Positions 25,643 to 34,035 are shown, numbered from the stretch's first letter. The stretch is 64,000 nucleotides of DNA from Hyphomonadaceae bacterium (GCA_016791385.1 JAEUMR010000010.1:19822-83821), one strand, 5' to 3'. The notes: a model not told the origin generated them from the sequence alone. A program made the numbers and translations.

Positions 25643-27165
25643 GCACCACCTTTGACGAGCGTGAGCGAGGGCTTCGTCCTTGGCGGCTTCTTCGCCGCCT
25701 TCACCGGCGCTGCGCGCGGGATTACAGCGAGCACTGGAACATCAAGCGCCCGCGCCGCGCTCGATGGCGTGGGGAAGCTGCGCCGCATCAAGCCGCGCGA
25801 GATTCCTGCCGCAATGGCAATGACAGCCGCAATCAGCAATGTCACGATCATGATCGGCCAGCGCAGGCTCTTGCCTTGCGTTGGCGTCTCCGCTTGCTGC
25901 ACGAGGCTAATGTTGTCGGAGGATTCCCCCAGCATGCGGCTGCGGGCGCGCGCTTCCTCGGCGCGCGTGGCGAAGCTCTGGGTGCTGCTTTCAAGAATCG
26001 CACGCTCGCGTTGCAGTTGCCGAAAGCGAGGTTCGAGCTGCTGCATCGTGCGCAACCGGGAGCGCACTTCCTCGCGCTGCTGCGTGAGGGCGGTCTCGCG
26101 CCCGCGCTGGGCGCGGGTTTCCGCCTCCATTGCGTAAAGCTGGCTGGCGATATCCTGGCGAACCGGATTAGCGCCGCGGCGGGTGATCGTCGGCGGATCG
26201 CCGCCAGCGAGGAATGCCTCCAATTGCGCGATGCGCCGATCCACCTCGCGCACGGGCATGGCGTCATCCTGATAGCGCGACAGCAATTCCTGGCGTTCGA
26301 CTTGCGCCTGCACCAATTCGCGGCGGGCGTCGGACTCGCTGTAAAGCTCGATTTGCTCCGGCTCTTGGCCCATGCGTGCGCGCAGCGCCGCGGCGCGCGC
26401 CTGCGCCTCGCCACGTTTGGTTTGCGCATCGAGCAATTGCGTTTCGATATCGCCAGCGCGGGCGGCGAGAGCGGCCATCTCGCTCTCGAAGTCGCCAATG
26501 CTGTTCTCGGTTAGGAATGCTGCAAGCGCCGCGTTGGCTTGCGCCGCGCGCTGGCCAAGATCCTGTGTTTGACTCGACAGAGCCTCGTATTCGCCGCCGA
26601 TCAGCACTTGGCGCCGGTGCGCAAGATAGCTTTCGATCAGCGCGTTGAGCGCGGCGGCGGCGATGTCCGGGTTCTTGTGCTGATAGGAAAGACCGATTGC
26701 CGGTGTCTGCGGCGCGGTTTCAATGCTCAGCGCGCGAGAGAAAGCGCGCTCGGCCAGGGCCAGCCTGCGCGCGTCGGAACCGCCGCCGGAGGCGATCTCT
26801 GGGTAGAGCCGGGCAAGGCCGACGGTCTCAATCGCATGGCGCACCACTGCGCCTGAGCCGATCATGCGCATTTCAGCGTTTACGACCGCCTGCATATCCG
26901 GCGATGCCCCCGCCGACGCGCCGCCCGCCATCGGCTGATAGACATATTCTTCGCCCAGCCGCACCAGCAGTTCGGCGCGCGCGGTGAAAGTGCGCGGCGC
27001 CATCAGCGCCGCCGCCAAGCCGAGTGCGCAAATGGCCCCGCCCACCGCAATCACAAGCCAGCGCTCGCGCCAGAGCATCGCCACCAGATCGGCCCAGGTC
27101 GCCTTCGACGCGCCCATGAGCGCGCCCCATGCGCCCTGGTCAGTCGTTTCCGCCGCGGTCTTCAT
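25639..27165 (-). CDS. hfsA: Polysaccharide co-polymerase (Wzz/GumC-type), HfsA-like
   Basis: About 508 residues. A helix near residues 40-58 (WLVIAVGGAICALGLAAAL), a large periplasmic region with long coiled coil (many Gln/Glu/Arg/Ala heptads, residues ~180-400) and a second helix near 435-455 (IMIVTLLIAAVIAIAAGI) give the PCP-2 layout. These proteins oligomerise in the inner membrane, control chain length and link to the Wza-type exporter. ATG 27165 follows GGGAGCGTCG and is preferred to the codon at 27225, which would run through the palindrome at 27212. The gene is divergent from the export lipoprotein. Confidence 0.82.
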   Translation of the reverse strand: MKTAAETTDQGAWGALMGASKATWADLVAMLWRERWLVIAVGGAICALGLAAALMAPRTFTARAELLVRLGEEYVYQPMAGGASAGASPDMQAVVNAEMRMIGSGAVVRHAIETVGLARLYPEIASGGGSDARRLALAERAFSRALSIETAPQTPAIGLSYQHKNPDIAAAALNALIESYLAHRRQVLIGGEYEALSSQTQDLGQRAAQANAALAAFLTENSIGDFESEMAALAARAGDIETQLLDAQTKRGEAQARAAALRARMGQEPEQIELYSESDARRELVQAQVERQELLSRYQDDAMPVREVDRRIAQLEAFLAGGDPPTITRRGANPVRQDIASQLYAMEAETRAQRGRETALTQQREEVRSRLRTMQQLEPRFRQLQRERAILESSTQSFATRAEEARARSRMLGESSDNISLVQQAETPTQGKSLRWPIMIVTLLIAAVIAIAAGISRGLMRRSFPTPSSAARALDVPVLAVIPRAAPVKAAKKPPRTKPSLTLVKGGA

Positions 27166-27211
27166 CGACGCTCCCACGCACCCTCTGGCGCGCGCGCAGC
27201 TTCGTCGCATT

Positions 27212-27231
27212 TGGTAAATGATCATTCACCA
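27212..27231. promoter_or_regulatory. Near-perfect 20-bp palindrome between hfsA-like and hfsD-like genes
   Basis: TGGTAAATGATCATTCACCA is symmetric at 9 of 10 base pairs (one A/C mismatch at the fifth position). It is placed 46 bp before the hfsA-like start and 59 bp before the hfsD-like start. Placement between divergent genes suggests an operator controlling both. No regulator gene lies in the locus. Confidence 0.5.
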
Positions 27232-27290
27232 CCGCACGCGCAGGTTCAGCGCAACGGCGGATTCTCGGCGCCGCCGCCCGGGAGGGATTG

Positions 27291-27998
27291 ATGCGCAACG
27301 CGGTCACGATTTGGGCCCTGGCGGTCGCCATGGGCTTTGCCGGCTGCGCCAGCTTGGCCCGCAGCGAGGAAGCGCCCGCTCCGGCTGCGATCACCTATTC
27401 CGATGATACGCCGCAATACCGGTTCTTTCCCGGCGACGAGATCGAGGTGACAGTCTTTTCGGCGCCGGAACTGTCGCGCACGGTGACGGTGGCCCCCGAT
27501 GGCCGCATCGCCTTGCCTATGGTCGGCGCGGTGCGTGCGGCCGACCTCACTGCCGGCGAGTTGCAAGATGCGCTCGTTAGCGCGTACGCGGTACATCTGC
27601 GCACGCCCGAACTGAGCGTTACGCCGAAAACCTATGGCTCACGCCAGGTGTTCGTGGGCGGCGAGGTCGCCCGGCCGGGCATCTACGAGATGCCAGCGCA
27701 GATCGACGCGCTGCAAGCCGTCGCCATGGCTGGCGGCTTCTTGCCGACGGCGCGGCGCGGCGACGTGCTGATCCTGTCGCGCGCGAGCGGGCGCACGCAA
27801 GTCAGCGAAGCAGACCTCTCGCCACGCGCCATGCGCGCCGGCTTGCCCAATGCGCAACCGCTGCAGCGCTATGATGTGGTCTACGTGCCGCGCTCTCGCA
27901 TCAGCCAAGTGAACCTGTTCATGCAGCAATATGTGCGCGATGCGCTGCCGGTGCAGTTCAGCTTCTATTACGACCTGCGCGGCAACCGGAATTACTGA
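27291..27998 (+). CDS. hfsD: Outer-membrane polysaccharide export lipoprotein, HfsD/Wza-like
   Basis: A 235-residue protein. GFAGCASL is a lipobox, followed by YRFFPGDEIEVTVFSAPELSRTVTVAPDGRIALPMVGAV, the polysaccharide-export (Poly_export) domain; here I cite it only as residues ~40-78. A SLBB-type segment (VFVGGEVARPGIYEMP) follows. It would form the outer-membrane exit channel. GGAGGG lies at 27281-27286, so ATG 27291 is chosen over TTG 27288. It is transcribed away from the hfsA/hfsB-like pair, with the palindrome at 27212 between them. Confidence 0.88.
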   Translation: MRNAVTIWALAVAMGFAGCASLARSEEAPAPAAITYSDDTPQYRFFPGDEIEVTVFSAPELSRTVTVAPDGRIALPMVGAVRAADLTAGELQDALVSAYAVHLRTPELSVTPKTYGSRQVFVGGEVARPGIYEMPAQIDALQAVAMAGGFLPTARRGDVLILSRASGRTQVSEADLSPRAMRAGLPNAQPLQRYDVVYVPRSRISQVNLFMQQYVRDALPVQFSFYYDLRGNRNY

Positions 27999-28085
27999 GC
28001 CGATCGCAAGCTCGTGATCGCGCTCTCGCGTCTGTGACTGGCGCATTCGTCAATGCTGACAGACCCTCCGTTTGAGGAGGGGCGA

Positions 28086-28547
28086 ATGGCCACTGCAGTC
28101 CTACGACCCACGCGGCGGTTTCGCCTCGAAGCGGAGCCGAACGTCATCCCCTTTATCGATGTGATGCTGGTTCTGCTGGTGATCTTCATGGTCACGACGC
28201 CGAAGCCGACCACCGATCTGCGCGTTGATCTGCCCGGCCCCGGCGCAGCGATCGCCGCGGCGCTGCCGCCGACAATCGTGCGCATCGTTGAAGAAAACGG
28301 CGCCGTCGCCTTTTATGTCGGCGGCGAGAAAACCGCGCCGGACATGCTGGGCGAACAGGCGCTGACGCTGATGCTCAGCGCCGACGCGAGCCTCGATCAG
28401 GCGTCAGCGCTTGGCGATGGCCGCGTGTTCGTGCACGCCGGTCTCGACGTGCCGTACCATCATGTCGTCGACGCTGTGGATGCGCTGCAGCACGTCGGCT
28501 TTCGCAAAGTCACCATCGCCGCACAGGACGCCGACGCACCCGCTTAG
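28086..28547 (+). CDS. ExbD/TolR-type biopolymer transport protein
   Basis: A 153-residue protein with a short basic cytoplasmic leader and one transmembrane helix, NVIPFIDVMLVLLVIFMVT. The aspartate in the helix is the proton-pathway residue of ExbD/TolR. A periplasmic domain follows, with the ALGDGRVFVHAGLDVPYHHVVDAVD region typical of the family. Partners ExbB/TolQ and TonB/TolA are not encoded nearby. GAGGAGGGGCGA precedes ATG 28086, which is preferred to the upstream codon at 28053. It lies 87 bp after the export lipoprotein and ends overlapping the convergent Sel1-like gene by four bases. Confidence 0.85.
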   Translation: MATAVLRPTRRFRLEAEPNVIPFIDVMLVLLVIFMVTTPKPTTDLRVDLPGPGAAIAAALPPTIVRIVEENGAVAFYVGGEKTAPDMLGEQALTLMLSADASLDQASALGDGRVFVHAGLDVPYHHVVDAVDALQHVGFRKVTIAAQDADAPA

Positions 28548-28819
28548 TGGTGCTTCACGACCATCCACTCGCGCGCGGCGCGTTGGGCTTGGGCGATCTC
28601 GTCCTTCGACATGATCTCGGCCAGCTCACGGCGGCATTCCTTGGCCGCATCGGAACCACGCACAGCGGCGAGGTTGAACCACATGTGCGCCTGCACCAGG
28701 TCGATCGAGCCGCCTTGGCCGGTCGAGTAGATGAGGCCCAGCTTGTACAAGTTATCGCTATCGCCCTGACGGTGCACAGCTGCGCGCACTTCGGCGATTT
28801 CAGAATCGGTAAACGCCAT
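28544..28819 (-). CDS. Small Sel1-like repeat protein
   Basis: A 91-residue protein with one Sel1/TPR-like unit: LYKLGLIYSTGQGGSIDLVQ followed by AHMWFNLAAVRGSDAA has the spacing of a Sel1 repeat (AxxxLGxxYxxGxGVxxDxxxAxxWFxxAA). Such short proteins are probably protein-binding adaptors. It has no signal peptide. AAGGGAG precedes the ATG by eight bases. It converges on the ExbD gene with a four-base overlap of stops. The region 28820-29102 upstream contains only the likely promoters of this gene and of the RcnB-like gene. Confidence 0.78.
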   Translation of the reverse strand: MAFTDSEIAEVRAAVHRQGDSDNLYKLGLIYSTGQGGSIDLVQAHMWFNLAAVRGSDAAKECRRELAEIMSKDEIAQAQRAAREWMVVKHH

Positions 28820-29062
28820 ATTGGCTGCTCCCTTGGCTCATTTGAGAGCGCCCAGACTTTGTCCGTGTACGCTCCACCCCACTGGCGTGCATTTTTCGCG
28901 CCGCCGGAGCGCAGAAGTGCCATGCTTTAATTGCGATAAGCTTAAGAGCGATCAGCCCTTTTTCGATTTATGGCGCTTCACCAAGAGCAGCCGGTTCCCA
29001 GCTCATTCAGGCAGGATTCAGTTAACATCTTCGAGAATGCGAGCCACAGAGGGACCTTTCCT

Positions 29063-29078
29063 TGAACGGCGCTGTTCA
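29063..29078. promoter_or_regulatory. Near-palindrome in the leader of the RcnB-like gene
   Basis: TGAACGGCGCTGTTCA has 7 of 8 symmetric pairs and lies 25 bp before the start. It could be a hairpin in the mRNA leader or an operator. It is not an alphaproteobacterial LexA box, which needs GTTC-N7-GTTC. Confidence 0.3.
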
Positions 29079-29102
29079 CGGGAAGCAGGAAGGAGACCTC
29101 AA

Positions 29103-29636
29103 ATGAAGCGCATCGCACTTGCGGCCCTTGCTGCTGCAACGTTTGCGGCGCCGTTGGCCGTTTCGACCGACGCCGCCGCTCAGGACCACGGACGACACCG
29201 CCGTGATCGGGACTACCGCGATCATGACGGCCGCGACCATCGCCGGGATGACCGGTACGACCACCGCGACGATCGTCGCGATTACCGCGGCGATCGCCGC
29301 GACTACAGAGACGATCGCCGTGACGACCGCCGGGATTGGCACGACCGCCGCTGGGACCGCAGCCGCTACAACGGCTACACCTATCGCGGCGATTGGTATT
29401 ACGGCCCGCCGCCGGCGCATTATGGCTATGGCGATGTCCATTACGGCTATCGCGCCTGGCGCCGCGGTGACCACTTGCCGCGCTACTACCGCGATTATTA
29501 CGCACCGGTGGACTGGCGCTATTATCGCCTGCGTGAGCCGCCGCGCGGTTATCACTATGTCCGCGACGATCGCGGCGACTACCTGCTGGTCGGCATCGCC
29601 ACTGGCGTCATTCTCGGCGTAATCCTCGGCAACTAA
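29103..29636 (+). CDS. RcnB-family periplasmic protein with Arg-Asp repeats
   Basis: 177 residues. The signal peptide (ALAALAAATFAAPLAVSTDAAAQ) is followed by a low-complexity tract of DRRDYRxD-type repeats (about residues 30-85). A Tyr/Arg/Pro-rich domain then ends in HYVRDDRGDYLLVGIATGVILGVIL, the C-terminal RcnB-family block. E. coli RcnB influences nickel/cobalt homeostasis, but most family members have no known function. AAGGAGACCTCAA precedes ATG 29103. The frame is open far upstream, but that part has no ribosome site and is not family-like. Confidence 0.85.
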   Translation: MKRIALAALAAATFAAPLAVSTDAAAQDHGRHRRDRDYRDHDGRDHRRDDRYDHRDDRRDYRGDRRDYRDDRRDDRRDWHDRRWDRSRYNGYTYRGDWYYGPPPAHYGYGDVHYGYRAWRRGDHLPRYYRDYYAPVDWRYYRLREPPRGYHYVRDDRGDYLLVGIATGVILGVILGN

Positions 29637-29663
29637 CCACCGCCAGCCGCAATCACGCTCAAA

Positions 29664-29695
29664 CGCCCCGGAGTTCCCTCCCCAACTCCGGGGCG
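29664..29695. terminator. Strong hairpin after the RcnB-like gene
   Basis: CGCCCCGGAGTT (29664-29675) and AACTCCGGGGCG (29684-29695) form a perfect 12-bp stem with an 8-nt loop, 27 bp after the stop. It is followed by CATTG rather than a T-run, so it may act as a transcript-stabilising hairpin or a weak terminator. Confidence 0.6.
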
Positions 29696-29755
29696 CATTG
29701 CGCGTTAAGCGCGCGGAAACCATGCTGCACCATCCTGCCCGCAGAGAGGTGCGCG

Positions 29756-29926
29756 ATGCTGCTGTACATCTGGTTTGCAGTGATGGTGCAGGCGTTCATG
29801 CCGGGCGTTGACCGCATCGGCTCGTCGTTCGAAGCGCGGCTGCATAGCGAGCTTGATTCGTCCTCGCTCGTCGGCGCGGCGGGTCACATGGCGCGCTATA
29901 CGCCGCTGGTGGCGCGGGCGCGCTAG
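29756..29926 (+). CDS. Possible small protein, 56 residues
   Basis: ATG at 29756 is preceded by GAGAGGTGCGCG. The frame reads [20 protein letters not shown] and then continues to RARLHSEL-like helical sequence and ends [11 protein letters not shown], with a stop overlapping the gatB stop. The first 15 residues are hydrophobic (a short membrane segment or signal). No family is recognised. GC-rich codon choice is compatible with coding, but length and lack of homology keep this tentative. Confidence 0.4.
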   Translation: MLLYIWFAVMVQAFMPGVDRIGSSFEARLHSELDSSSLVGAAGHMARYTPLVARAR

Positions 29927-31404
29927 ACGCCGAGCTTCTTCTTCAGAATCTCGTTGACCACGGCCGGGTTGGCCTTGCCGCCGGTCGTCTTCATGGTCTG
30001 ACCGACCCACCAGCCGAACGCTTTCGGGTTCTTCTGGACGTCGGCGACTTTGTCGGCGTTGGCGGCCATCAGCTCATCGATCGCTTTCTCGATCGCGCCG
30101 GTGTCAGTGACCTGTTTCAGGCCTTCGCGTTCAACGATGGCGCCGGGCGCTTCGCTGGTTTCCATCATCTTGGCGAACACATCCTTGGCGATCTTGCCGT
30201 TGATGGTGCCATCCTTGATCAGATCGAGTAGCGCGCCGAGTTGTTCAGCCTTCACCGGCGATTGACCGAGTTCGAGGCCCTTCTTGTTGAGCGCGCCGAA
30301 CAATTCCTGCGTCACCCAGTTCGCGGCCGCCTTGCCGTCACGACCCTTGGCGACGGTTTCGAAATAGGTCGCAGCATCGCTATCGCCCGCGAGAACGCTC
30401 GCGTCGTAGGCGCTGAGGCCATACGCGCTTACAAAGCGCTTCTTCTTCGCATCTGGCAGTTCCGGCAGCGAAGCGCGGATCTCTTCGATCCACTTTTCCT
30501 CGATCACAAGCGGCAACAAGTCCGGATCGGGGAAGTAGCGATAGTCATGCGCGTCTTCCTTCGAGCGCATGGTGCGCGTCTCGCCCGCGTTCGGATCGAA
30601 CAGCCGCGTCTCCTGATCGATTGCGCCGCCGCCCTCAAGGATCTCGATCTGACGGCGCGCTTCATACTCGATCGCCTGCATCATGAAGCGGGTCGAGTTG
30701 ACATTCTTGATCTCGCAGCGCGTGCCAAACGGCTGACCCGGACGGCGCACGGAAACGTTGACGTCGGCGCGCATGGAGCCTTCCTCCATGTTGCCGTCAC
30801 AGGTGCCGAGCGCACGCACGATCGAGCGCAGCTTGTTGAAGTAGGCGGCCGCCTCTTTCGCCGAACGCATGTCCGGCCGCGAGACGATCTCCATTAGCGC
30901 GACGCCGGCGCGGTTCAGATCGACGAACGTCTCGCTTGGGGAAAGATCGTGGATCGACTTGCCGGCGTCCTGCTCGAGGTGCAGCCGCTCGATGCGGATC
31001 GTGATCGGCTCTTCGCCGTCCGGCTCGACCTCGATGGCGCCCTCGCCGACGATTGGCTCCTTGAACTGGCTGATCTGATAGCCTTGCGGCAGGTCGGGGT
31101 AGAAGTAGTTCTTACGGTCGAACCGGCTCTTCTTGTTGATCTCGGCATTGAGCCCAAGCCCCGTGCGGATCGCTTGTTCGACGCAGAACTTGTTGATCAC
31201 AGGCAACATGCCCGGCATCGCTGCGTCGACCAGCGAGACATGCGCGTTCGGTTCGCCGCCGTAAGCGGCGCTGGCGCCGGAAAAGAGCTTGGCCTCCGAC
31301 GTTACCTGCGCGTGCACTTCGAGGCCGACGATGATTTCCCATTGCCCCTTGTCGCCTTCGACAAGCTGGTCAGGGCGGGCGGAGCGGACGTCGAGCGGAG
31401 TCAT
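29923..31404 (-). CDS. gatB: Aspartyl/glutamyl-tRNA amidotransferase subunit B
   Basis: A 493-residue Gat[35 protein letters not shown] and [20 protein letters not shown] follow the GatB kinase-like domain, which phosphorylates Glu/Asp on misacylated Glu-tRNA(Gln) or Asp-tRNA(Asn). The C-terminal YqeY-like tail domain ([20 protein letters not shown], then [18 protein letters not shown]) grips the tRNA. It works with GatC and GatA, encoded 11-15 kb away at 44672 and 42730 on the same strand but not contiguous. No strong ribosome site precedes the ATG. Confidence 0.97.
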   Translation of the reverse strand: MTPLDVRSARPDQLVEGDKGQWEIIVGLEVHAQVTSEAKLFSGASAAYGGEPNAHVSLVDAAMPGMLPVINKFCVEQAIRTGLGLNAEINKKSRFDRKNYFYPDLPQGYQISQFKEPIVGEGAIEVEPDGEEPITIRIERLHLEQDAGKSIHDLSPSETFVDLNRAGVALMEIVSRPDMRSAKEAAAYFNKLRSIVRALGTCDGNMEEGSMRADVNVSVRRPGQPFGTRCEIKNVNSTRFMMQAIEYEARRQIEILEGGGAIDQETRLFDPNAGETRTMRSKEDAHDYRYFPDPDLLPLVIEEKWIEEIRASLPELPDAKKKRFVSAYGLSAYDASVLAGDSDAATYFETVAKGRDGKAAANWVTQELFGALNKKGLELGQSPVKAEQLGALLDLIKDGTINGKIAKDVFAKMMETSEAPGAIVEREGLKQVTDTGAIEKAIDELMAANADKVADVQKNPKAFGWWVGQTMKTTGGKANPAVVNEILKKKLGV

Positions 31405-31534
31405 GGGGGCTATCTAAGCGCTCGCGCGCGTTGCGTCACCCCGCTTGCCGGTGCGGCAAACACCCCTCTACTGCCGCTGCGGCCACCCTTCCGGCGCCGG
31501 GACGGGCGGTCTACGGTCTGGCTGTGGGGACGGG

Positions 31535-32902
31535 ATGAGCACGGGACGGATCAGGGGGCTTCACTGGGCGGCGGGCGCGAGCCTTTCGGCCCTCGCCTTG
31601 TTCAGCCCAAGGGCGGCCGCGGAGACGCCGTTCAAACCGGAGCGTTTTGACGAAACCTGGCCGCCGAACGGCGCGGGCGCCCCGTTCGGCGCTGAGTTCA
31701 AGAACATCGAAGTCGCGCCGGATGTGAGCGTCTCTTTCGGCGGCGACATGCGCTGGCGCTTCGCCGCACTCGACGCGCCGCGCCTCGGCCTGGGCGGCGC
31801 CGAGGCCGATTCGTGGCTGCTACAGCGCCTCTTGCTGCATGCCGATCTGCGCTTCGGCGACGACGCACGCGTCTTCCTGCAAGTCGGCGCGCACGATGGC
31901 GTGTCACGCGAGATCCCTTCGTCAACGGACGATGACGGCATCGACATGCAGCAAGCCTTCGTCGATCTGAACCACGACTTTGGCGACGCGCACGTCACGC
32001 TACGGCTGGGCCGTCAGGAACTCGCGCTCGGCCCGCGCTTCCTTACGACGCGCGATAGCGGCAATGTCCGCCAGCGCCACGACATGGGGCGGCTCATCAT
32101 CCGCGACGGCGCCTGGCGGTTCGATGCGTTCGCTGGACATCCTACCGGGCTGTCGCCGGGCCCGTTCGACGACGAGGCCGACCAGGCACAAACCTTCTAC
32201 GGCGGGCGTCTGCAATATGCCGCCACAGGCGTGACCACGGATATCTCAGTCTATGAGCACGACAGGGATAGCGCCTCTCTCGCGGGCGTAACGGCGCGCG
32301 ACGAGCGAGTCAGCGCCGGCCTGCGCAGCTTTGGCCGCCGCGGCGATGTCGACTTCGACATCGAGGCCATCTTTCAAAGCGGCGCGTTCGGCGGCGATGA
32401 CATCCGCGCCGTAGGTCTTGCGGCGGATATCGGCCGCACCTTCCCGCATCATCCGCTCGCGCCGCGCATCGGCGCACGCTTCACCTATGGCAGCGGCGAC
32501 TCGGATTCAGCCGACGGCGTAGCCGAAACCTTCGCGCCCTCGTTCCCGAGCACCTCATGGTTCGGCCAAAACGGCCTCGCCAGCTTCGCCAATATCGTTG
32601 AAGTCGCGGGGCTCCTTGCGCTTACACCCCGGCCAGATGTCACCGTTACGAGTAAGGTCGCCGCCGTCTGGCGCGCGGACACCAACGATTTCCTCTATGC
32701 TGGCGGCGCCTATCTGGCTGGCACGAGTGGCGGCGAGGACGCTTTCACCGGCCTTGCACCAAGCGTCTCGGTCGCGTGGCGTCCAACCGAAAACATCATG
32801 ATCAATCCCTATGTCAGCTACGTAGCGCTCAGCGACGAGGTCCGCTCGCGCGGCGCGCATGACGTGACGTACGCCCATCTCTCAATCAGCCTGCGCTTCT
32901 GA
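31535..32902 (+). CDS. Alginate-export-like outer-membrane porin
   Basis: 455 residues. The signal peptide ends near PRAAAETPF. The N-terminal part with VSFGGDMRWRFAALD, LQRLLLHADLRFGDDARVFLQVG and LRLGRQELALGPRFLTTRDSGNVRQ matches the alginate-export (Alginate_exp) barrel family. The protein is predicted to be beta-barrel throughout and ends in a terminal Phe (SISLRF). Family members range from alginate secretion (AlgE) to uptake of organic solutes; no alginate genes are nearby, so substrate is open. ATG 31535 follows GGGGACGGG and gives a proper signal peptide, unlike the longer upstream reading from 31445. Confidence 0.83.
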   Translation: MSTGRIRGLHWAAGASLSALALFSPRAAAETPFKPERFDETWPPNGAGAPFGAEFKNIEVAPDVSVSFGGDMRWRFAALDAPRLGLGGAEADSWLLQRLLLHADLRFGDDARVFLQVGAHDGVSREIPSSTDDDGIDMQQAFVDLNHDFGDAHVTLRLGRQELALGPRFLTTRDSGNVRQRHDMGRLIIRDGAWRFDAFAGHPTGLSPGPFDDEADQAQTFYGGRLQYAATGVTTDISVYEHDRDSASLAGVTARDERVSAGLRSFGRRGDVDFDIEAIFQSGAFGGDDIRAVGLAADIGRTFPHHPLAPRIGARFTYGSGDSDSADGVAETFAPSFPSTSWFGQNGLASFANIVEVAGLLALTPRPDVTVTSKVAAVWRADTNDFLYAGGAYLAGTSGGEDAFTGLAPSVSVAWRPTENIMINPYVSYVALSDEVRSRGAHDVTYAHLSISLRF

Positions 32903-33012
32903 ACTGGCGTGCGGTGCGCTACTTCGGCCCGGCCAGCCCGATTTACACCATCATCCTCATCATCTGCAGCGCCGGCTCGCTGGCCGACATCACCGTCACG
33001 CACAGTTAGCCC

Positions 33013-33041
33013 CAAAACAAAACCCCCGCTCATCGCGGGGG
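33013..33041 (-). terminator. Rho-independent terminator for the minus-strand secreted-protein gene
   Basis: On the minus strand CCCCCGC (33035-33041) and GCGGGGG (33023-33029) pair across a 5-nt loop and are followed by TTTTGTTTTGG. This is a textbook intrinsic terminator about 60 bp past the stop of the gene at 33102-33887. Confidence 0.8.
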
Positions 33042-33101
33042 CAGGCCGAGGGGCTGGCCTTGAGTATGGTGGGAGAAGAAAAATGTTGGCCGGGGCGGCG
33101 C

Positions 33102-33887
33102 TTACCAGACGCCCTGACCGACGCCGCCATCCATCGTCATGGCGCCGTTGAAGGTGGTTTCGGTCCGCGCGGCGCGCGTTTCGGTGTCGCGCACATGCAC
33201 GAGCTTGTCGCCCGGGCCGAAGCGGCGCAGCAGCGAACGTTCGTTGCAGGGGCGGCGTGCGATCTGCGTGCGGCAGGTCACTTGGCCATTCTCATACCAA
33301 AGCGCCTCGCCCTGGGCGCAATCATACGAGCGGCCGTCGAGCGTATAGCGCATCCGCGTGCCGGCGATGCAGCGATAGATTTCACCGCGAAAATCCTGCG
33401 CGACTTCGCGGCCAGCAAAGGTCTGCGAAGCCGGGTGCGGATTGTTTCCAGTGTCATAACAGATCGCCTGCAACGGCATGTCGCGCTCGCGGGAAACGCT
33501 CTCGGTGGCGACACTCGCCTCCGTGACAGCAAACGCAGCCGAAGACGCGCTGGCGGAGGCGCCTGATTCAACGATCGTGTTCGAACGGATGATGGTGTCG
33601 CCGGTGCGAACATTGGCGATGGCGATCGCGGTTGCACTCGCCGCTGCTTGCGCGCGGGCGCCGGCGTTCACCACGACCACGTTCGGCGGAGGCACGTTCG
33701 GCGGCGGCACGACGACTGTCGGCGGCTGGCAGCAACGGGTCGGCGGCGGAGGCGGCGTGCAGCCCTGGTGGCACACGGGCGGCCGGTTGCAGCTATTGCA
33801 TTCCGCCGAAGCCTGGCCCGGCAGCATGAAGCAGCCGAGCGCCATAAAGGCGAGCGCCGCCAAAATGTATCGCGCTGGAACGGTCAT
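33102..33887 (-). CDS. Secreted Cys/Pro-rich hypothetical protein
   Basis: 261 residues, family not recognised. The signal peptide ends PGQASAEC. The mature N-terminus is Cys- and Pro-rich (CNSCNRPPVCHQGCTPPPPP). A Pro/Val linker and an Ala/Ser-rich stretch (about residues 75-130, with AGARAQAAASATAIAIANV) follow, then a cysteine-containing C-terminal domain with CYDTGNNPHPASQTFAGRE and YRCIAGTRMRYTLDGR. The architecture suggests an exported, perhaps surface-attached, repeat-linker protein stabilised by disulfides. Its own intrinsic terminator follows at 33013-33041, so it is probably monocistronic. Confidence 0.75.
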   Translation of the reverse strand: MTVPARYILAALAFMALGCFMLPGQASAECNSCNRPPVCHQGCTPPPPPTRCCQPPTVVVPPPNVPPPNVVVVNAGARAQAAASATAIAIANVRTGDTIIRSNTIVESGASASASSAAFAVTEASVATESVSRERDMPLQAICYDTGNNPHPASQTFAGREVAQDFRGEIYRCIAGTRMRYTLDGRSYDCAQGEALWYENGQVTCRTQIARRPCNERSLLRRFGPGDKLVHVRDTETRAARTETTFNGAMTMDGGVGQGVW

Positions 33888-34035
33888 GCGCGCTCACTCC
33901 TGAAACTCGCCTGTCGTGCTGCAATCGCGGGGCCAATCCTCGCGCGGGGGAAGAAACCATCCCGGGCCAGCACGGTTAGGGCGGGCGCGGAGCTTGCGTG
34001 GACCTAAGGCGCATTAAAGGACGTTCGGCCGCGAC

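Noticed and set aside
27166-27225. Upstream extension of the hfsA-like gene through the 20-bp palindrome
   Set aside because: ATG 27165 has GGGAG in front, and the extension would turn a palindromic operator into coding sequence.
29063-29078. LexA box near the RcnB-like gene
   Set aside because: Spacing is GAAC-N6-GTTC, not the alphaproteobacterial GTTC-N7-GTTC.
28821-29102. Long open reading upstream of the RcnB-like gene
   Set aside because: No start signal, no family similarity, and the signal peptide and AAGGAG belong to ATG 29103.
32914-33009. 31-codon frame (GTG, reads RYFGPASPIYTIILIICSAG) after the porin gene
   Set aside because: Hydrophobic and suggestive, but no ribosome site and very short; not supportable without homology.
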